Shown: in pieces, positions 42,888 through 54,739 of the stretch
Numbering within the stretch: the stretch's first letter is position 1
Layout of the letters: each line of letters opens with the position of its first letter
Assembly (NCBI GenBank): GCA_025529335.1
Contig: JAMYHX010000080.1
Location: 52,967 to 116,966 of the forward strand
Length of the DNA: 64,000 nucleotides
Reading direction: 5' to 3'
Source: Rhizopus sp. PT2906
Lineage: Eukaryota > Mucoromycota > Mucoromycetes > Mucorales > Rhizopodaceae
The notes under the pieces: generated by a model
The model's input: the letters and a program-made list of their open reading frames with translations, nothing else
Database searches by the model: none
What the model was told of the DNA's origin: nothing
Program-made: the position numbers and the translations under genes

Positions 42888-45800
42888 ATGGTTTCGATCT
42901 TTAGAGTCATTCGAGAAAACAATGTCCAAGTCTTAAATCAACTGATTGGTTTAGCCACTGGAGAAATATCCATCACAAACTACAGTAATGACTATCTGTC
43001 AAAACAAGATCTGATCAGTCTTCAGCAACAATTGAAAGCAGCAGATTTAAAATTATTTGATCTCAATAAAAGGTCAACTAAAGGCAGAACAGCCCTTCAT
43101 GTCGCAGCTACTTGGAACCGTGTCGAAATTGCAAAGTTACTGATAGACTGTCCACTGGTGGATGTCAACTTGCAGGATCGAGAAAACGGTTGGACTGCTC
43201 TACATCGGTAAAAGGAGGAAATATATATATACATGTGTTATTTACACTATATATCTTAGAGCACTTTATATGGGAAATATCGAAATTGCTCGAATGCTAC
43301 TTCAAAGACATGATATAGATATCCATATCAAGGTATGAAAATAATGCATGTTCATACATGATCCATTCTTAATTTTTTTTTTTAAAAAAAAAAGGACTGG
43401 GAACAATTAGGAGCCTTTGATCTATATGACATGACAATATCAGGCGCATATCCTAAAGAGAGAGGTTTAGGAGACAATTCAAAAAAACCAGATGGAGCAG
43501 ATGACGATGACATCTATAACCTATCAAATGATGACGATGAGCCTACCGGAGGCACAGACGTCTACAGTTGGGGTCAAAACACCAATTATGTCTTGGGTCA
43601 TCCCGATTCCGAGAACAGAAACCGACCGGAACGTGTACAGCTTCAACTTGATTCACAGCAGAACTCAGCAGTGAATAGACCACCTTATGTGATCGAATCT
43701 GTTATGATGGCTAAATATCACATGGCTGTTTTAACAAGCGAACCAAGCCATAACATGCTAGTCTGTGGGTTTGGAAGAGGTGGACGTCTTGGATTGGGCA
43801 AAGATATCGATACGCAGTTGGTGCCTACGCCTGTACCTTGGTCAGAAAGAATCGTTACGGCTGCATTGGGTCGAGATCACACTCTTGCAGTTACAGAAAG
43901 TGGAGCGGTCATTAGTTTTGGAAGTAATGCGTATGGACAATTAGGTAAGGATGGTATTAAAAGGAAAGGAAGAGTGTGACTTATATGCATTAGGGTATGA
44001 AACTGAGATCGGCAACAAAAAGGATGAGGCACCTATGCAACTTGTACCACGAAAGATCCAAGCACAGAATCTGAAGAAACAACCCATTATTGGCGTGGCT
44101 GCATCAAGAGTGCATTCCGTCATTTATACCAGTAGTGATCTCTTCACATTTGGCCTCAATCAGGGTCAATTGGGCTACAGTCAAAGCAATAGTAGCGAAA
44201 CATGTCAGACAACACCAAGAAAAGCGACTCTGTCTATTCCAACAAGAGTGTTCATGCCTGCCAAGATACAGCAGGTGATCGCAAATGATAATGCCACTGT
44301 GATCTTGACTGAAACAAGCGATGTGTACATGCTCTGTAATTACACTCAGCAAAAGCTATTCTTTCCATTCAACGCATACCCTTCGAATATCAAGGTTTAC
44401 AAGCCTGCTGTCTGTTATATAGTCAAACTGATCTCAAGTGGAACAGAATACCTAGGCGCGCTCACGAACCTTGGTCACGTATTCATTTGGATATGTAAAT
44501 CGACCACAAAGCAAAGCGCAAACAACAAGAATCCCACCATCGTCTCGGCACCTCAGTTAATCTGGGCAACTGGAAGAACACGTTTGATGGCAGTGGATGC
44601 AAGTATAGGTCAATATGGCGAGGTCATTATCTGTACTGCGTCAGGTCGTGTGTTCATGGGGCGTCCTGAATCAGGCAAATACAGATTTAGTGAAATGCCC
44701 TACATACAAAGATGTATTCGGGTATGCGCCAACTCCAGTGGGGCATTTGCTGCTATTCGCTCCGAGCATCCCTTGCAACCATCTCCTCCTGGTCCATCAA
44801 CGCTCAAGCAGGATCTCTATCAATCATTGCCGCATGTGATAAGAGGAAGAGAGCTGAAATCAGAGATAGATGATATCAAAAACCAAATGAAACATGATCT
44901 CGCAGACATACCTGAAGAAGATGAAACGAGTCGAGCACTGATCCAGCAGAGGTTTGATGAGCAAAAGAAGGCAATGGTGGATCGAGCTTGGGACGATATT
45001 ATGCAAAGATCAATAGACGATAGAACGCTAGATACAGTATTTATTATAGAAGAGAATAGACGTCTTTACTGTCATAGCTCCGTCCTGGCGACTCGAAGCC
45101 ACATATTTAAGCAGCTTGGAAGAATGGCTGATAAGCAAATTGGTGATTTTAAAATTCGTCTCGGTAAAGGTAAAGATGGGCGCATTCAAATTCACATCGA
45201 ACGGTGCGAACTGGTTTCTCTACTGTTGATGTTTGATTATATATACTCAGACGAGTATGAGCATCCGATGAAAGTCTTTTTTGAATCACCTGCTCTTAGT
45301 CAAGACCGTGTTGAAGATACAAGAAAGATTCAAAAAGATTTGGTCGATTTGGCCGAGCTGTTTCATTTGCCGCACCTGCTGGCGTCTGCACAATCTTCGT
45401 TTAACCATCAGTCAACGCCCTCGCTGCTTCACAGTTTGCAAATGCTCATGGACTATCGTCCAGATGTGATGCTGAAGACCAGAGATAAGCACATTCCCTG
45501 TCACGAGGTCATCCTGCGTCAACGGTGCGTTTTCTTCAAACACCTGCTGGCACCACAATCTGTCTGGACTGCCAAAAGAAGAGAACAACAAAAGGATTGT
45601 ATTGAGATTGATATGGAGCATATGTCTAGTGAAATTGCAGAGACGATACGACAGCATCTGTATCTGGATACAGACGCGCCCGACTTATTTGAATTCATTC
45701 AAAGGGATACTGAAGATGCCATGCTGCAGTTCCTGCTAGAGCTTTTGTGTGAAGCAGATGCATTCTTGCTGGAACGATTAAAGTTAATTGTAGAAAATGC

Positions 45801-47230
45801 TCTTATTCCGTTTATCAAGCTTCGAACAGCTACTAACATTTTGGAGCACGCTGATATCTATTGCGCCAATGTCCTGAAGCAAAGGGGGTTGGAATTTATA
45901 AAGGTCAATCTATCAGTTTTCTTACCATCAAGGTATATGCGCATTTTGCTTGTAAAGATGTTATCTCTGTACTCATACTTTCTATAGAATGCTGGACCGT
46001 TTACCATCATCCTTGATTAATGAACTGGAGAATCTTGTCCGCCTTTCGCAAGCAGAGGTATGCCCATTGGCTTCAAGGGGCGACTTTAGCGGCACAGACA
46101 TGATCGATGCTACAGAAATTGAAGACGATGAGTTTTCAACGTCTTTGTATGCTTTGAGTCGAGGCAATGGTACACTAACAAGTGCCTATGATGAGATCTT
46201 GGTGACACTGTATCCTGAAAAGCCTGTAAGTAATGCAGAAACAAAGGAAGAGCAGGAAAAAGAAAGGGATGTGGATAAACGAGTGAACAAGTCAAAGAAA
46301 GCTGTTCGTATTCCTTTACAAGAACTCATTGAAGATACTCAAACCAACATTGCTTATAATTGGGCATCTAGCCCTGAACCTACCACAGGGTAAAAAAAAA
46401 AAAAAAGAGAGAGAAATGAAAGTTTTTACCAACCGTGTTTTTAATAGTGTCAGGCCGTCTTTACGCGAAATCTTGGAAGAAGAACACCAAACGACAGATA
46501 CTGTATCTAAATTAGCAAAGGTTTGCCAAAAGAGGTGTGAGTATGATGAGTTTTTGTATTCACTAGATATATGTAGTCTTCTTTACCCAAAAAGATATCA
46601 CAAAAAGAAAGAAGAAAGTTACAACAACAGTTACAAGAACCTTCATCATCCTCATCTCATCAAACAAACAAACATGTGTGGGGCAAAGTAGCTCCAGCTC
46701 CAGTTAAATCATTTGTAAAAACGATGGAAGATGAACAACAACAGCAACAACATCCTCAACAGCAACGTGATCTGGATACGAAAGGAAAGAAAATGTAAGA
46801 TAATGAAAAAGAGGAGGTTTTAATAAGCTAATACATGGCTACTAGATATGTATCCGAAGAAGACTTATTACCCCCTGTAAGAGAAACCATACCAACCACA
46901 GAATCAAAGGAATTAGCATATGATCCTATTGAAAGAATCAGTTCCACATTTAACCTTACGCCAATTCGTCGCTACATTAAGCGAACCTCATTACAAAACC
47001 ATGAGTCGACCATTCAATCGTTTGAAACGATTCAGAAGCAGCAGGAACTAGAAGATAATTGGTCAAAGAACGGACAGCCCAAGAAAAACTTGCTGAGAAT
47101 TCAAAAGGAAGAACAAGCTATTGTAGGCTTAGAGCAGTATTATATTCAGTCACTAGATGTGATGAGTGGAGAATGGTGCGAGATACATAGAATAAGTCAG
47201 CAAAAGAAAAGCGTACATAGAAATAAATAG
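42888..47230 (+). CDS. IBtk-like ankyrin-RCC1-BTB protein
   Basis: Large protein with the domain order of inhibitor of Bruton tyrosine kinase (fungal Btb1-like), a CUL3 adaptor family. Ankyrins: GRTALHVAATWNRVEIAKLL and NGWTALHRALYMGNIEIARM. RCC1 repeats: DVYSWGQNTNYVLGHPDS, CGFGRGGRLGLGKDIDTQLV, VISFGSNAYGQLG (intron) YETEIGNKKDEAPMQLVP, FTFGLNQGQLGYS. Two BTB domains: DTVFIIEENRRLYCHSSVLA, YIYSDEYEHPM, then DVMLKTRDKHIPCHEVILRQ, HLYLDTDAPDL. The tail contains VRPSLREILEEE, a Gln/His-rich linker, WGKVAPAPVKSF and a final conserved helical end (FETIQKQQELEDNWSKNGQP). About seven introns. Its stop is 4 bp from the stop of the convergent SRP receptor gene. Confidence 0.86.
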
Positions 47231-47234
47231 TTTA

Positions 47235-49240
47235 TTATTTCTTTAGTAAACTATGAACAACATGAGACACCTTGAGATTTTTTAAGTCCGTATATGTTTG
47301 TCCAGTGCCCACAAAGTAAATAGGCTGGCCAGTGATGTAGGTCATGGAAAGGGCAGCACCTACTTTATCATCAATCGTATCAAATTTGGTTAGGATCATG
47401 CCGTCGATATGTCTTGGATTCTGTAAACCAGAAAAGTCCTTGAGCGCTTGATTAAATTTGGTTAATTGGTCTACTGCTTCATTGCCCACTAGGGCTTCTC
47501 CCACAAAGATGATCTTGTCTGGTTGGTTGACGGATACGAGCTTAGAAAGAGCTCTCATCAGTGGTTCATTGTCTTGCATACGGCCTGCTGTATCGATCAA
47601 GACCACGTCAAAATGATTGGCAGTAGCATAACTGATGGCATCCTTGGCAATTCCTGCAGAGTCTTTTCCATAACCACGCTCGAATAATTCAACTTGGCCT
47701 TCACCGCTTGTTTGAAGTGCACGAAGGTTACGGACATGCACACGGAGTTGTTCAACGGCACCGCTACGGAAAGTGTCACAAGCAGCAATCAGGATTTTGT
47801 AATTGTTTTGGAGCAGCCAGAAACAGACTTTACTCAAATTGGTCGATTTACCAACACCATTCACGCCAATGAAACAAATGCTATAGGGTCGTTTATCTAA
47901 TTTGGCTTGTTCAATGTCACGTAGGATGTCTAGGGAAGTTTTGGGTGTCAAGATACGTTTAAGTGCTGCTTCCATACTATTTCGGACCGCGGTAGATACC
48001 CCTATGATTAAAGTATTAGTCTTGTTGTTTATCTTTATGTTTTCACTCTTTACTTTCAAAACTTCCAAGTTTTTTTCCAAGGAGACTTGATTTGACACTT
48101 TGACACAGATGATCAGCAATTTCTGTCGCTACGTTTTGAGCAACCAAGTGTTCTCTGATGGTTGCAATCACTGGATCTAATGCCTCTGCTGTCAATTCTT
48201 TTGAGCCTGTGAATGACTTTAGATAGGAAAACAATCCACCCGATTTCTTTTGCAGATCAACTGGCTGATCAAAATCTAGTTCCTCATCCTCATCCTCGTC
48301 TTCGTCATTCTCCTGTTGCATAATATCCTGAACTTCGTAAATTCCCTTTTCATTCTTTTTACCCAGCTTGGATTCATCCACCCATTGAGAAGCTACTGTC
48401 TCTGGTGCTTCATCAACACCATTTGATTTGGACGAATAGTCCAATGATTCCATTTCTCCCTTTGAAATCTGACCGTCCCATACACGAGCTTGCTTTTGTG
48501 ATTTCTTCTTCTTTTGTGTATCTCTAATCAAAATGATGAATGATTGATCCAAAACAAATCATTCCCTTTTTTGGTCTTACTCTGGTATCTGCTGCTTATT
48601 GGCTGTCTTTGCAGGTTTCTTGGCTCCCTTTGTTCGTGGACTATTACCTTGAATCTTTAGTGCACGGATGTTTTTAGCAATTTCATCTTCATCCACTTGT
48701 GTGTTGGCTGCAGTAGATACTGGGAGAGCACCCGCTAATAAACAATAAAATGAATCATTCAGTCATATACTTGTACATGTCCTTACTATTCTGTGCTTGA
48801 GAAGCCTTTAGAGTACTTTCAAACTTTTTTGTATTTTCAAACTTTCTTGGTGCTTTTTGTCTTAGATTTGCATATTTCTCTTCCACCTGTTTTAATAATT
48901 TATCAAAGATTGGACCAAAGGAAGTAAAGTCACTGTTTGAATCCTTTTGGAGGATGTCTTGAAAGGTAGCTAAAAAGACACGTTTGACAGTCTCCAAGAG
49001 TTCTTCAAGATAGTTGAGAGTGAGGATCTTTTGATAGACGACAACAAAGATGAGTTCAGCTTCATTTGCAAATGTCCACCTTAGAGCGTAGTTGTTTTGG
49101 ATATACTCTGTTGTGCCCGATCGTTCTTCAATCAAGACATTTTTAATCAATTCTTGAACAGGAAATCCAGAGATGGGTGCAAATGTCTTTTGCCATAATA
49201 CAAAACCACCTTTGGTAATGATGGTAAAAAGATCTAACAT
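47235..49240 (-). CDS. SRP101: SRP receptor alpha subunit
   Basis: GTPase that docks the signal recognition particle at the ER. ATG 49238-49240: MLDLFTIITKGGFVLWQKTF (SRX/longin domain, binds SRbeta), LRWTFANEAELIFVVVYQKI. Then a charged linker (TKGAKKPAKTANKQQIPE, ARVWDG, EDEDEDEELDFDQP). The NG domain follows: LVAQNVATEIADHLCQSVKS, VRNSMEAALKRILTP, G1 FIGVNGVGKSTNLSKV, ILIAACDTFRSGAVEQLRVH, G3 VVLIDTAGRMQDNEPLMRAL, VGEALVGNEAVDQLTKF, G4 GMILTKFDTIDDKVGAALSM, G5 PIYFVGTGQTYTDLKNL. Three introns, around 47999-48060, 48530-48580 and 48735-48785. Full length. Confidence 0.96.
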
Positions 49241-49303
49241 TTTAATGAAGAGAGAGAAAAACAACAACAAAAAGAGGGAATAGGTCAATTTAAAGAATAA
49301 ATG

Positions 49304-50678
49304 TTACACAGGGCTTAATCGGTATGGATCTGTCATTTGCCTATAGGTTGTTTCGTTCCAGATGAATCCGCTGTGTACTTGAGCATATCGTGACGTACAA
49401 CTCCAGTCAGTCCAATCTATAGACATGTTAGATACTTTAATCAACGCTTGTTCGCTTACCAAAGTTTTCTTCTTCATCACAAGAACATTTTCTTTGATGC
49501 CATGGTTCAATAGGACAGTGAGTCAAAGGTATGTGTTTATAGCCAATATCATTAAAGAAATGTACTTCAGATGACTTTAGCATCATGGCTACTGCTAAAG
49601 AATGAACAGGAGCATCTCCCCATCTATATAAGCACGGGTTAGTCTTTGTCCAATAATTAATGTTTAATACCTTTCATAAAAGAAGCCTCCCTGTTGATCA
49701 AGATGTTCAAAATAATCTAAATACTTTTTACTTCTTAAAAAGTCCAACGAAGCAATCTTTATAAGATTATTATTATTATATGTTTTATATCAACGATCAA
49801 AAGGATTACCTCAAAGTTTGACCAGAAATGACAGAGATTATAGGATCCATCATCTCCAATAACCCATGGTAATAGACTATCGTTGCCTCTTTCTATATAC
49901 TCAGGATATTTCTCCATAAATTGTTGAGTTGTATCCCAAAGTGTAGGAACTGTTTCTATATACTCGCTTAAAGACATGACCCATCCTAGAGACCATATTA
50001 ATTTGTGATCATAGAACATGAAAGTATTTTTTACCATATTTAAATTTGTTGTCCTTCATCATCTGAAATACATCATAATCGATATCACAATAAAAATCGA
50101 CCTCTGGCTCCACTCGCCTAAGATAGGATTAAATTTCTTGAACACAATAAACTGTTTGTTATATACCAGTAATATTCAAACGAGTCCAAAAGAGGGTGCC
50201 TAAAGAAGAAGCCGGATTGATACCGACACATATGCCTGTAGGACTCACTTCCTCCATAGAGAATTTCCATTTCTTCCAACTTCTTTCTACCCTCTGCAGC
50301 TTTGGTCTGATTGATAAAGTCGGGATAACTCCACTGTTCTGGCTCGATTTTCCCATAATACACCTGTGCCTTTGTCAGATGAGATGTCTTTTGCTTAAAT
50401 TCGTCAGTGAAATCATTATCGTTTAAAAACACATAGGGATAATTGAATTTTCTATTGAACCTATCCTCTATCTGACGCATCGAATGTCTGACACCAGTCA
50501 GGTCTGAATTTCTTGCCAAAATAACAAAGGCAGCCCTGACAGAAGTCTTTTTTATTGACGGGCTGTTACTTCGATAAGGTATGACGCGTTTAGGGAATCG
50601 TAAATAAAGCATCAAGGCTAATACAGTGACGATACTCAGGATTTGGCATCCAATAAATTTTCTTCTTCTTATAAACAT
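49304..50678 (-). CDS. GT15 alpha-1,2-mannosyltransferase (Kre2/Mnt1 family)
   Basis: Golgi type II membrane enzyme adding alpha-1,2-mannose to glycans. ATG 50676-50678: MFIRRRKFIGCQILSIVTVL membrane anchor. Domain blocks: AAFVILARNSDLTGVRHSMR, YPYVFLNDNDFTDEFKQKTS, ESYRHMCRYQSGFFFRHPLL, FEYYWRVEPEVDFYCDIDYD, WVMSLSEYIETVPTLWDTTQ, NLCHFWSNFEIASLDFLRSK, GGFFYERWGDAPVHSLAVAM, FFNDIGYKHIPLTHCP and WHQRKCSC. The active-site RVEPEVDFYCD motif is split by an intron. The C-terminus after an intron is DWTDWSCTSRYAQ. About 400 residues; five short introns. A (TA)n run lies 50 bp upstream. Confidence 0.91.
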
Positions 50679-51066
50679 GTTGTTTTTCAAATAAAAAGAA
50701 ATGAAAAAGAACAAGATGTAATATAATGTGGCATATATATATATATATATATATATGCATGTAAAGAATCTTTACGGTTTTAATTTAATTGTGTGTGCAT
50801 GCAGGGACTTGGACGAAAACAAAAGGATTACAGTTGGAATAACATTTCTTAATATGTTTAAGGATATTTTATTTATTTATAAAATACAAAGACCATAAAG
50901 GGCATATGATGCTTTTATTGCATTGCTTTGCCCTGGTCAGTTAAAAGAATGAAAGAAGTATCTAAAAACTCCTCTGGGCTTGAGGGTAAAAATGACGTGG
51001 CTTGAAGAAAGGGATAGAAAAGTAAATCTCAGCAAGGGAGGCTATTGAGAGAACAGTAAGTGGAGC
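50679..51066. other. Intergenic
   Basis: It contains (TA)n (50732-50756) and AT-rich sequence between the mannosyltransferase promoter and a broken gene. No gene seen. Confidence 0.45.
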
Positions 51067-51611
51067 TCATGCCTTTTTGACGGGAAAAAGCTCAGGGAAT
51101 TCATTACGATCAATATATCCTTTGTTAGGGAAGAAATTGGCTACAGCCTGCTTGACAGGATCTTTAAGGTAATCGCGAGGTCACGAGAGTTCAAGGGATC
51201 TATATGCACCAGAAAATAGGCTAATGCTACGGGCGCTTCCTTGGGGCGCTACCTTTGTTGTCACTATACAACGTCACATTACCAATGCCTCTGCCTAATC
51301 TAAGGCTTGTCTAGTTTACTCTCTCTCGTATAAAATACGATGTCAACATAATTACACGTGTTCTTGCATCTTGTTGATCAAACTGACAACATAAAGCTAG
51401 AATAAATAACAACATTTCCTTTTTATCTCTTTCTTCCTGAAAAGAAACAAACCAAGATAATGAAAAGTTTTGTTGGATGATATCATAGGTAATGGATAGA
51501 GGTGCGTCCATAGTATTAGTCTAATTTCTGGTGCATGTAATGTTTCCCAATTTCATCTCTAGCAGCAGAACTGTCTTCAGACAAGTAAGATGCCCAAAAT
51601 ATTAACTCACT
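51067..51611 (-). pseudogene. Gene fragment split by MITE copy C
   Basis: Minus strand. An exon-like block at 51549-51611 (after a CTTACAG acceptor) reads SELIFWASYLSEDSSAARDE then IG. Beyond the 354-bp element, the frame RDYLKDPVKQAVANFFPNKG, YIDRNEFPELFPVKKA runs to a stop at 51067-51069. Before RDYL the sequence DPLNSRD is in another frame, so a small indel is also present. The two blocks look like the last exons of one host protein that I cannot identify. Upstream exons were not found. Confidence 0.5.
51195..51548 (-). mobile_element. MITE copy C (inverted relative to copy A)
   Basis: Both ends are present: left TATGCACCAGAAAATAGGCT, right TCTGGTGCATGTAATGTTTC. The interior is the reverse complement of copies A and B (for example the block ATTACACGTG at about 51351-51360). 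354 bp, no coding capacity. Inserted in the gene fragment at 51067-51611. Confidence 0.82.
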
Positions 51612-51654
51612 CTGTAAGATTACTAATTATGTTGTATAAAGGGTTGGCCACTTA

Positions 51655-51990
51655 GAGGTATTAGATTTCGGCTCAAGCACTGTTGTATCAATGCTTCGAG
51701 AACACCTTTGTCAAGAAGATTATTCCGAAATAATTGAACATGCGTTACTACCAGATATTGAACTGACAGCATATGCTCAAGAGCTGATAGTTGCCCTCTA
51801 TCGTTCAAAGCTGGCAACTGTCTCTATAAGAAGTATCTTTATCAAGTTGGCTTTAAACAATCTTTCAATTTAATTTTAAACCATGATGCTAGCTTCATAG
51901 AAACAACTGTTCGCCATTTGTTAGTGTTCTTTGACCAAAGCTATAAAAACCTATTTCTAACCTTCATTAATATAGTCTGGACTTGATGGA
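51655..51990 (+). pseudogene. Frameshifted coding remnant, unidentified
   Basis: Two overlapping plus frames look protein-like: 51660-51800 (HLEVLDFGSSTVVSMLREHL, EDYSEIIEHALLPDIELTAY) and about 51763-51990 (DSICSRADSCPLSFKAGNCL, YKKYLYQVGFKQSFNLILNH, ETTVRHLLVFFDQSYKNLFL). A frameshift near 51770 would join them. The GNCLY piece faintly recalls OTU-type cysteine boxes. Not identified; probably mobile-element derived. Confidence 0.28.
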
Positions 51991-54169
51991 CAGTCCGAAT
52001 AACCCATTGAAGCAAACAACTAGGAAACGAGCTGCGTGAATCCATACAATCATCTATATGTCGTCTCCTTTTATGTATTTTATTTTTAACCTTTGCGTAA
52101 ATACTTTTTTTAGTATATAAAAGCTACCCTTCATTCGGAGAGCAATGTTCAAGGATTGCTGGGCGGTGTTCTTGTCACTTTTTCAACCGGAGCAGTTTCT
52201 ATTAAATATAAAAACTTTTTATTTTATTTCTTTTTCCTTTTCTTTTTTCTTTTATCAATGAACTATTGTTAAGGTAATTATTTTTCTCTTTTTTTTTTTT
52301 TTCTCTAAATGGGTATACAATGTGTATATTTTGATGATCAAGTCGAGATATCTGAAGGGTTGGTTCATATACGCAACATTAGGGCCAACTTCAATGATCG
52401 TAATAGTTACTTGCCCTCTCTGAATAATATACACTATACTTTATATTCGTACTTTCTTTTACTAAACAGTCTTTCTTTAGGCAACTTTACACTAGCTTTT
52501 TTTTTTATTGAAATAAAATAATTTTTTTTTAATCTTTGAAATTATGTGGCTTGTCCTTTTTTTTTTGATGTCAGTAAAGTCGTGTTTACGTGTCATAAAC
52601 TTGGTGATGTGCCAAATAGTTCCTCGGTCATTTTCCTGTTTATGGCTTATTTTATATTGATGAAGTGGTAAAAAGCTTATTTCAAGGTTTCGTAAATCTA
52701 AAAGCTTCTCATAGTAACACGATGATACAAAGGTTGTTAACCAGGTTAAAGTTTGGTTGGACTCAAGTTAATCTCAGGTGGATATCGGATACTTTATTGT
52801 TGATTGTAAGCACTGAATAGTAGCGTGAGTACTACAGACGTTCCTGAATCGTTGCAGGTATGGAACTGTCGTATTCGCAAAATTGATTTTGATCAAAGGT
52901 CAAGAAAAGTAAGCTTAGTGATATAAAATCGCTTTCTTCAAGAATGATTAAGACAAGTTTATTAGCAAGATAACTCCCTCAATACGTTTCAGTATGTCTT
53001 ACTCATTCCATGCAGGCCTCTATAATAACTTGACTACAAGCTTCTGCAATGCGTGAGGTGAGTATATCAGCTTTATCAAGAGGATTTCTCCTAATGAGCT
53101 TTTTAATATTTGACTAGCATTCTTCGATGAAGCTCAAAAAGGGAGAGTAAAGCGACATAAACAAAGGTTTTTAATTTCTTTTGTTGATAGCATCGGTGAC
53201 AAAGTGAAAGTAATTAATTTCAGTTTTCCAAGCATGTTCTGAAGGGCGATAATAAATATGCTATGCTATTTAGTTTTATGCTTAAGAGTATGTTTCTCTT
53301 TATGAATGCAAAGTTGCAGGATATAATGAAATAGATCGCTCTGTCTGAAATGCAAAGCAATTTACAGTACGGCTGGTAAATTTTGTCCGTTTTGAAAAAA
53401 TAAATGGCAAACCTAGCCCTCACCTGGTCTCTGCGATGGCCGATTATATGATCTCTACTACATGAATTAGACCAGCTACACCATAACAAATTGATCTCCA
53501 CTAAGCATCCCCATGGTCAAAAGTTTCTTGTGTGGTTAAAGCAATTCATCTAACTTTACATTGATAACTCTACTCATCACTTTCCTTTACATTTTTTACC
53601 CTTGTACCCTAAGGGGTTTTTTCGCTACCATTCACTTCCAAACGGATTGAACGAGTTGAACGATGTTTATTGTATTTTATTATTTTTGCGCTCATTTGGA
53701 CCATCAATAAAATATCATGTTTAACCAAAATGATTGTCGTTTTGGGCCAAGTCAAATTGGCGTTACTGAGAGTTATTGTCGGCTATGAAGTAAAGGCTTT
53801 AATTCTTTCTTTTCACTCTTATAACTAACTAGTATGATAAAGAACACACTTTTTTATGAAGATGGACACGAGAATGTCTATAATGAAGAGAGAAAGGGAA
53901 AGGGTTTTCGATCCGATGGAAGGTGTGTTGACCGAAATCAGTGATCCAAACGTAGTTCTCGAAACCATAACGAGCTAAAAGTCCTACTTGAGCCTCAAGC
54001 CAGCAGAGAAAGAAACTGTTACAAAGTATATGGCCATAAAGACTGTAGATACTAGCAATACAAGTTCACATGTATAATTTTGTTTATATTTTCATATATA
54101 AAAACTAGGATATTTACTAGGGGAGGGGGGAAGGAATTGGAGAAAAGGGGGAGCAATCAAATATTCAAC
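51991..54169. other. Gene-poor AT-rich region
   Basis: 2.2 kb with only short frames. One TATA-like promoter (TATATAAAAG, about 52116-52125) is followed by a T-rich leader and a 70-codon frame at 52309-52521 (MGIQCVYFDDQVEISEGLVH) with no known domain; it could be a solo LTR or a dead gene. A 93-codon minus frame at 53220-53501 is also unsupported. Confidence 0.4.
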
Positions 54170-54429
54170 ATGGCGTGAGTTTTCTTTTTTCATGACTTAA
54201 AGAGGGTTTGCGATGTACTATTTAAATCTACTCTAAGTCGAAAAGAATACTGATTGCAGCAAGTTTTTTCATGCTAATTAATTTGAATACTAGACAATGC
54301 AGCAATATCAAGGAAGTTGTTGTAGACCATGACTCTTCGTTTGAGATCTTATCACGTTTTGATCTTTTGAAAAATAATGATCTGGAAAAATTTAAATGTC
54401 GACATGCCAACGTTAAACGATCAAAGTAA
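54170..54429 (+). CDS. Possible 46-aa spliced small protein
   Basis: ATG 54170-54172 followed after GC by donor GTGAGT (54175); acceptor TACTAG at 54291-54293 with a CTAAT-type branch site (ATGCTAATTA) 14-23 bases upstream. Joined frame: MAQCSNIKEVVVDHDSSFEI, LSRFDLLKNNDLEKFKCRHA, NVKRSK, stop 54427-54429. The splice signals are good, but the region is repeat-rich and the product is unknown. It could be a decayed first gene part. Confidence 0.3.
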
Positions 54430-54568
54430 TTTTTTTTCGTGCTAATGGTTTGTCTAATAAAAAACGAAAAAGAAGTTGTTTATTGCATAAAGTGCTTACG
54501 CCGCAGTAATCCAATTTGATATTGTAATGACAGATTGATCTTTGGGAAATTTGAAAAGAATACAATTA

Positions 54569-54618
54569 GGTCGCTCTCTTTGAAAAGATGACGTATGTTA
54601 TTTTGAATGAGAGCGACC
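54569..54618. repeat. Perfect 10-bp inverted repeat
   Basis: GGTCGCTCTC (54569-54578) and GAGAGCGACC (54609-54618) with a 30-base loop. It lies just before the minisatellite and could be a decayed element end or hairpin. Confidence 0.55.
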
Positions 54619-54739
54619 ATTTTTCGATGCAATGGCTACTTTTTATCCATGGCGTGTATGTAAAAAAAAAAAAACATAACTGTCCACGATGCTATGAACA
54701 TGAACTGCCAGATTTCTCCCATCATTTACGCGCAGTTGA

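Noticed and set aside
52115..52521. Candidate solo LTR or promoter with TATATAAAAG and a 70-codon frame
   Set aside because: No paired LTR, no TG/CA ends or target duplication could be shown.
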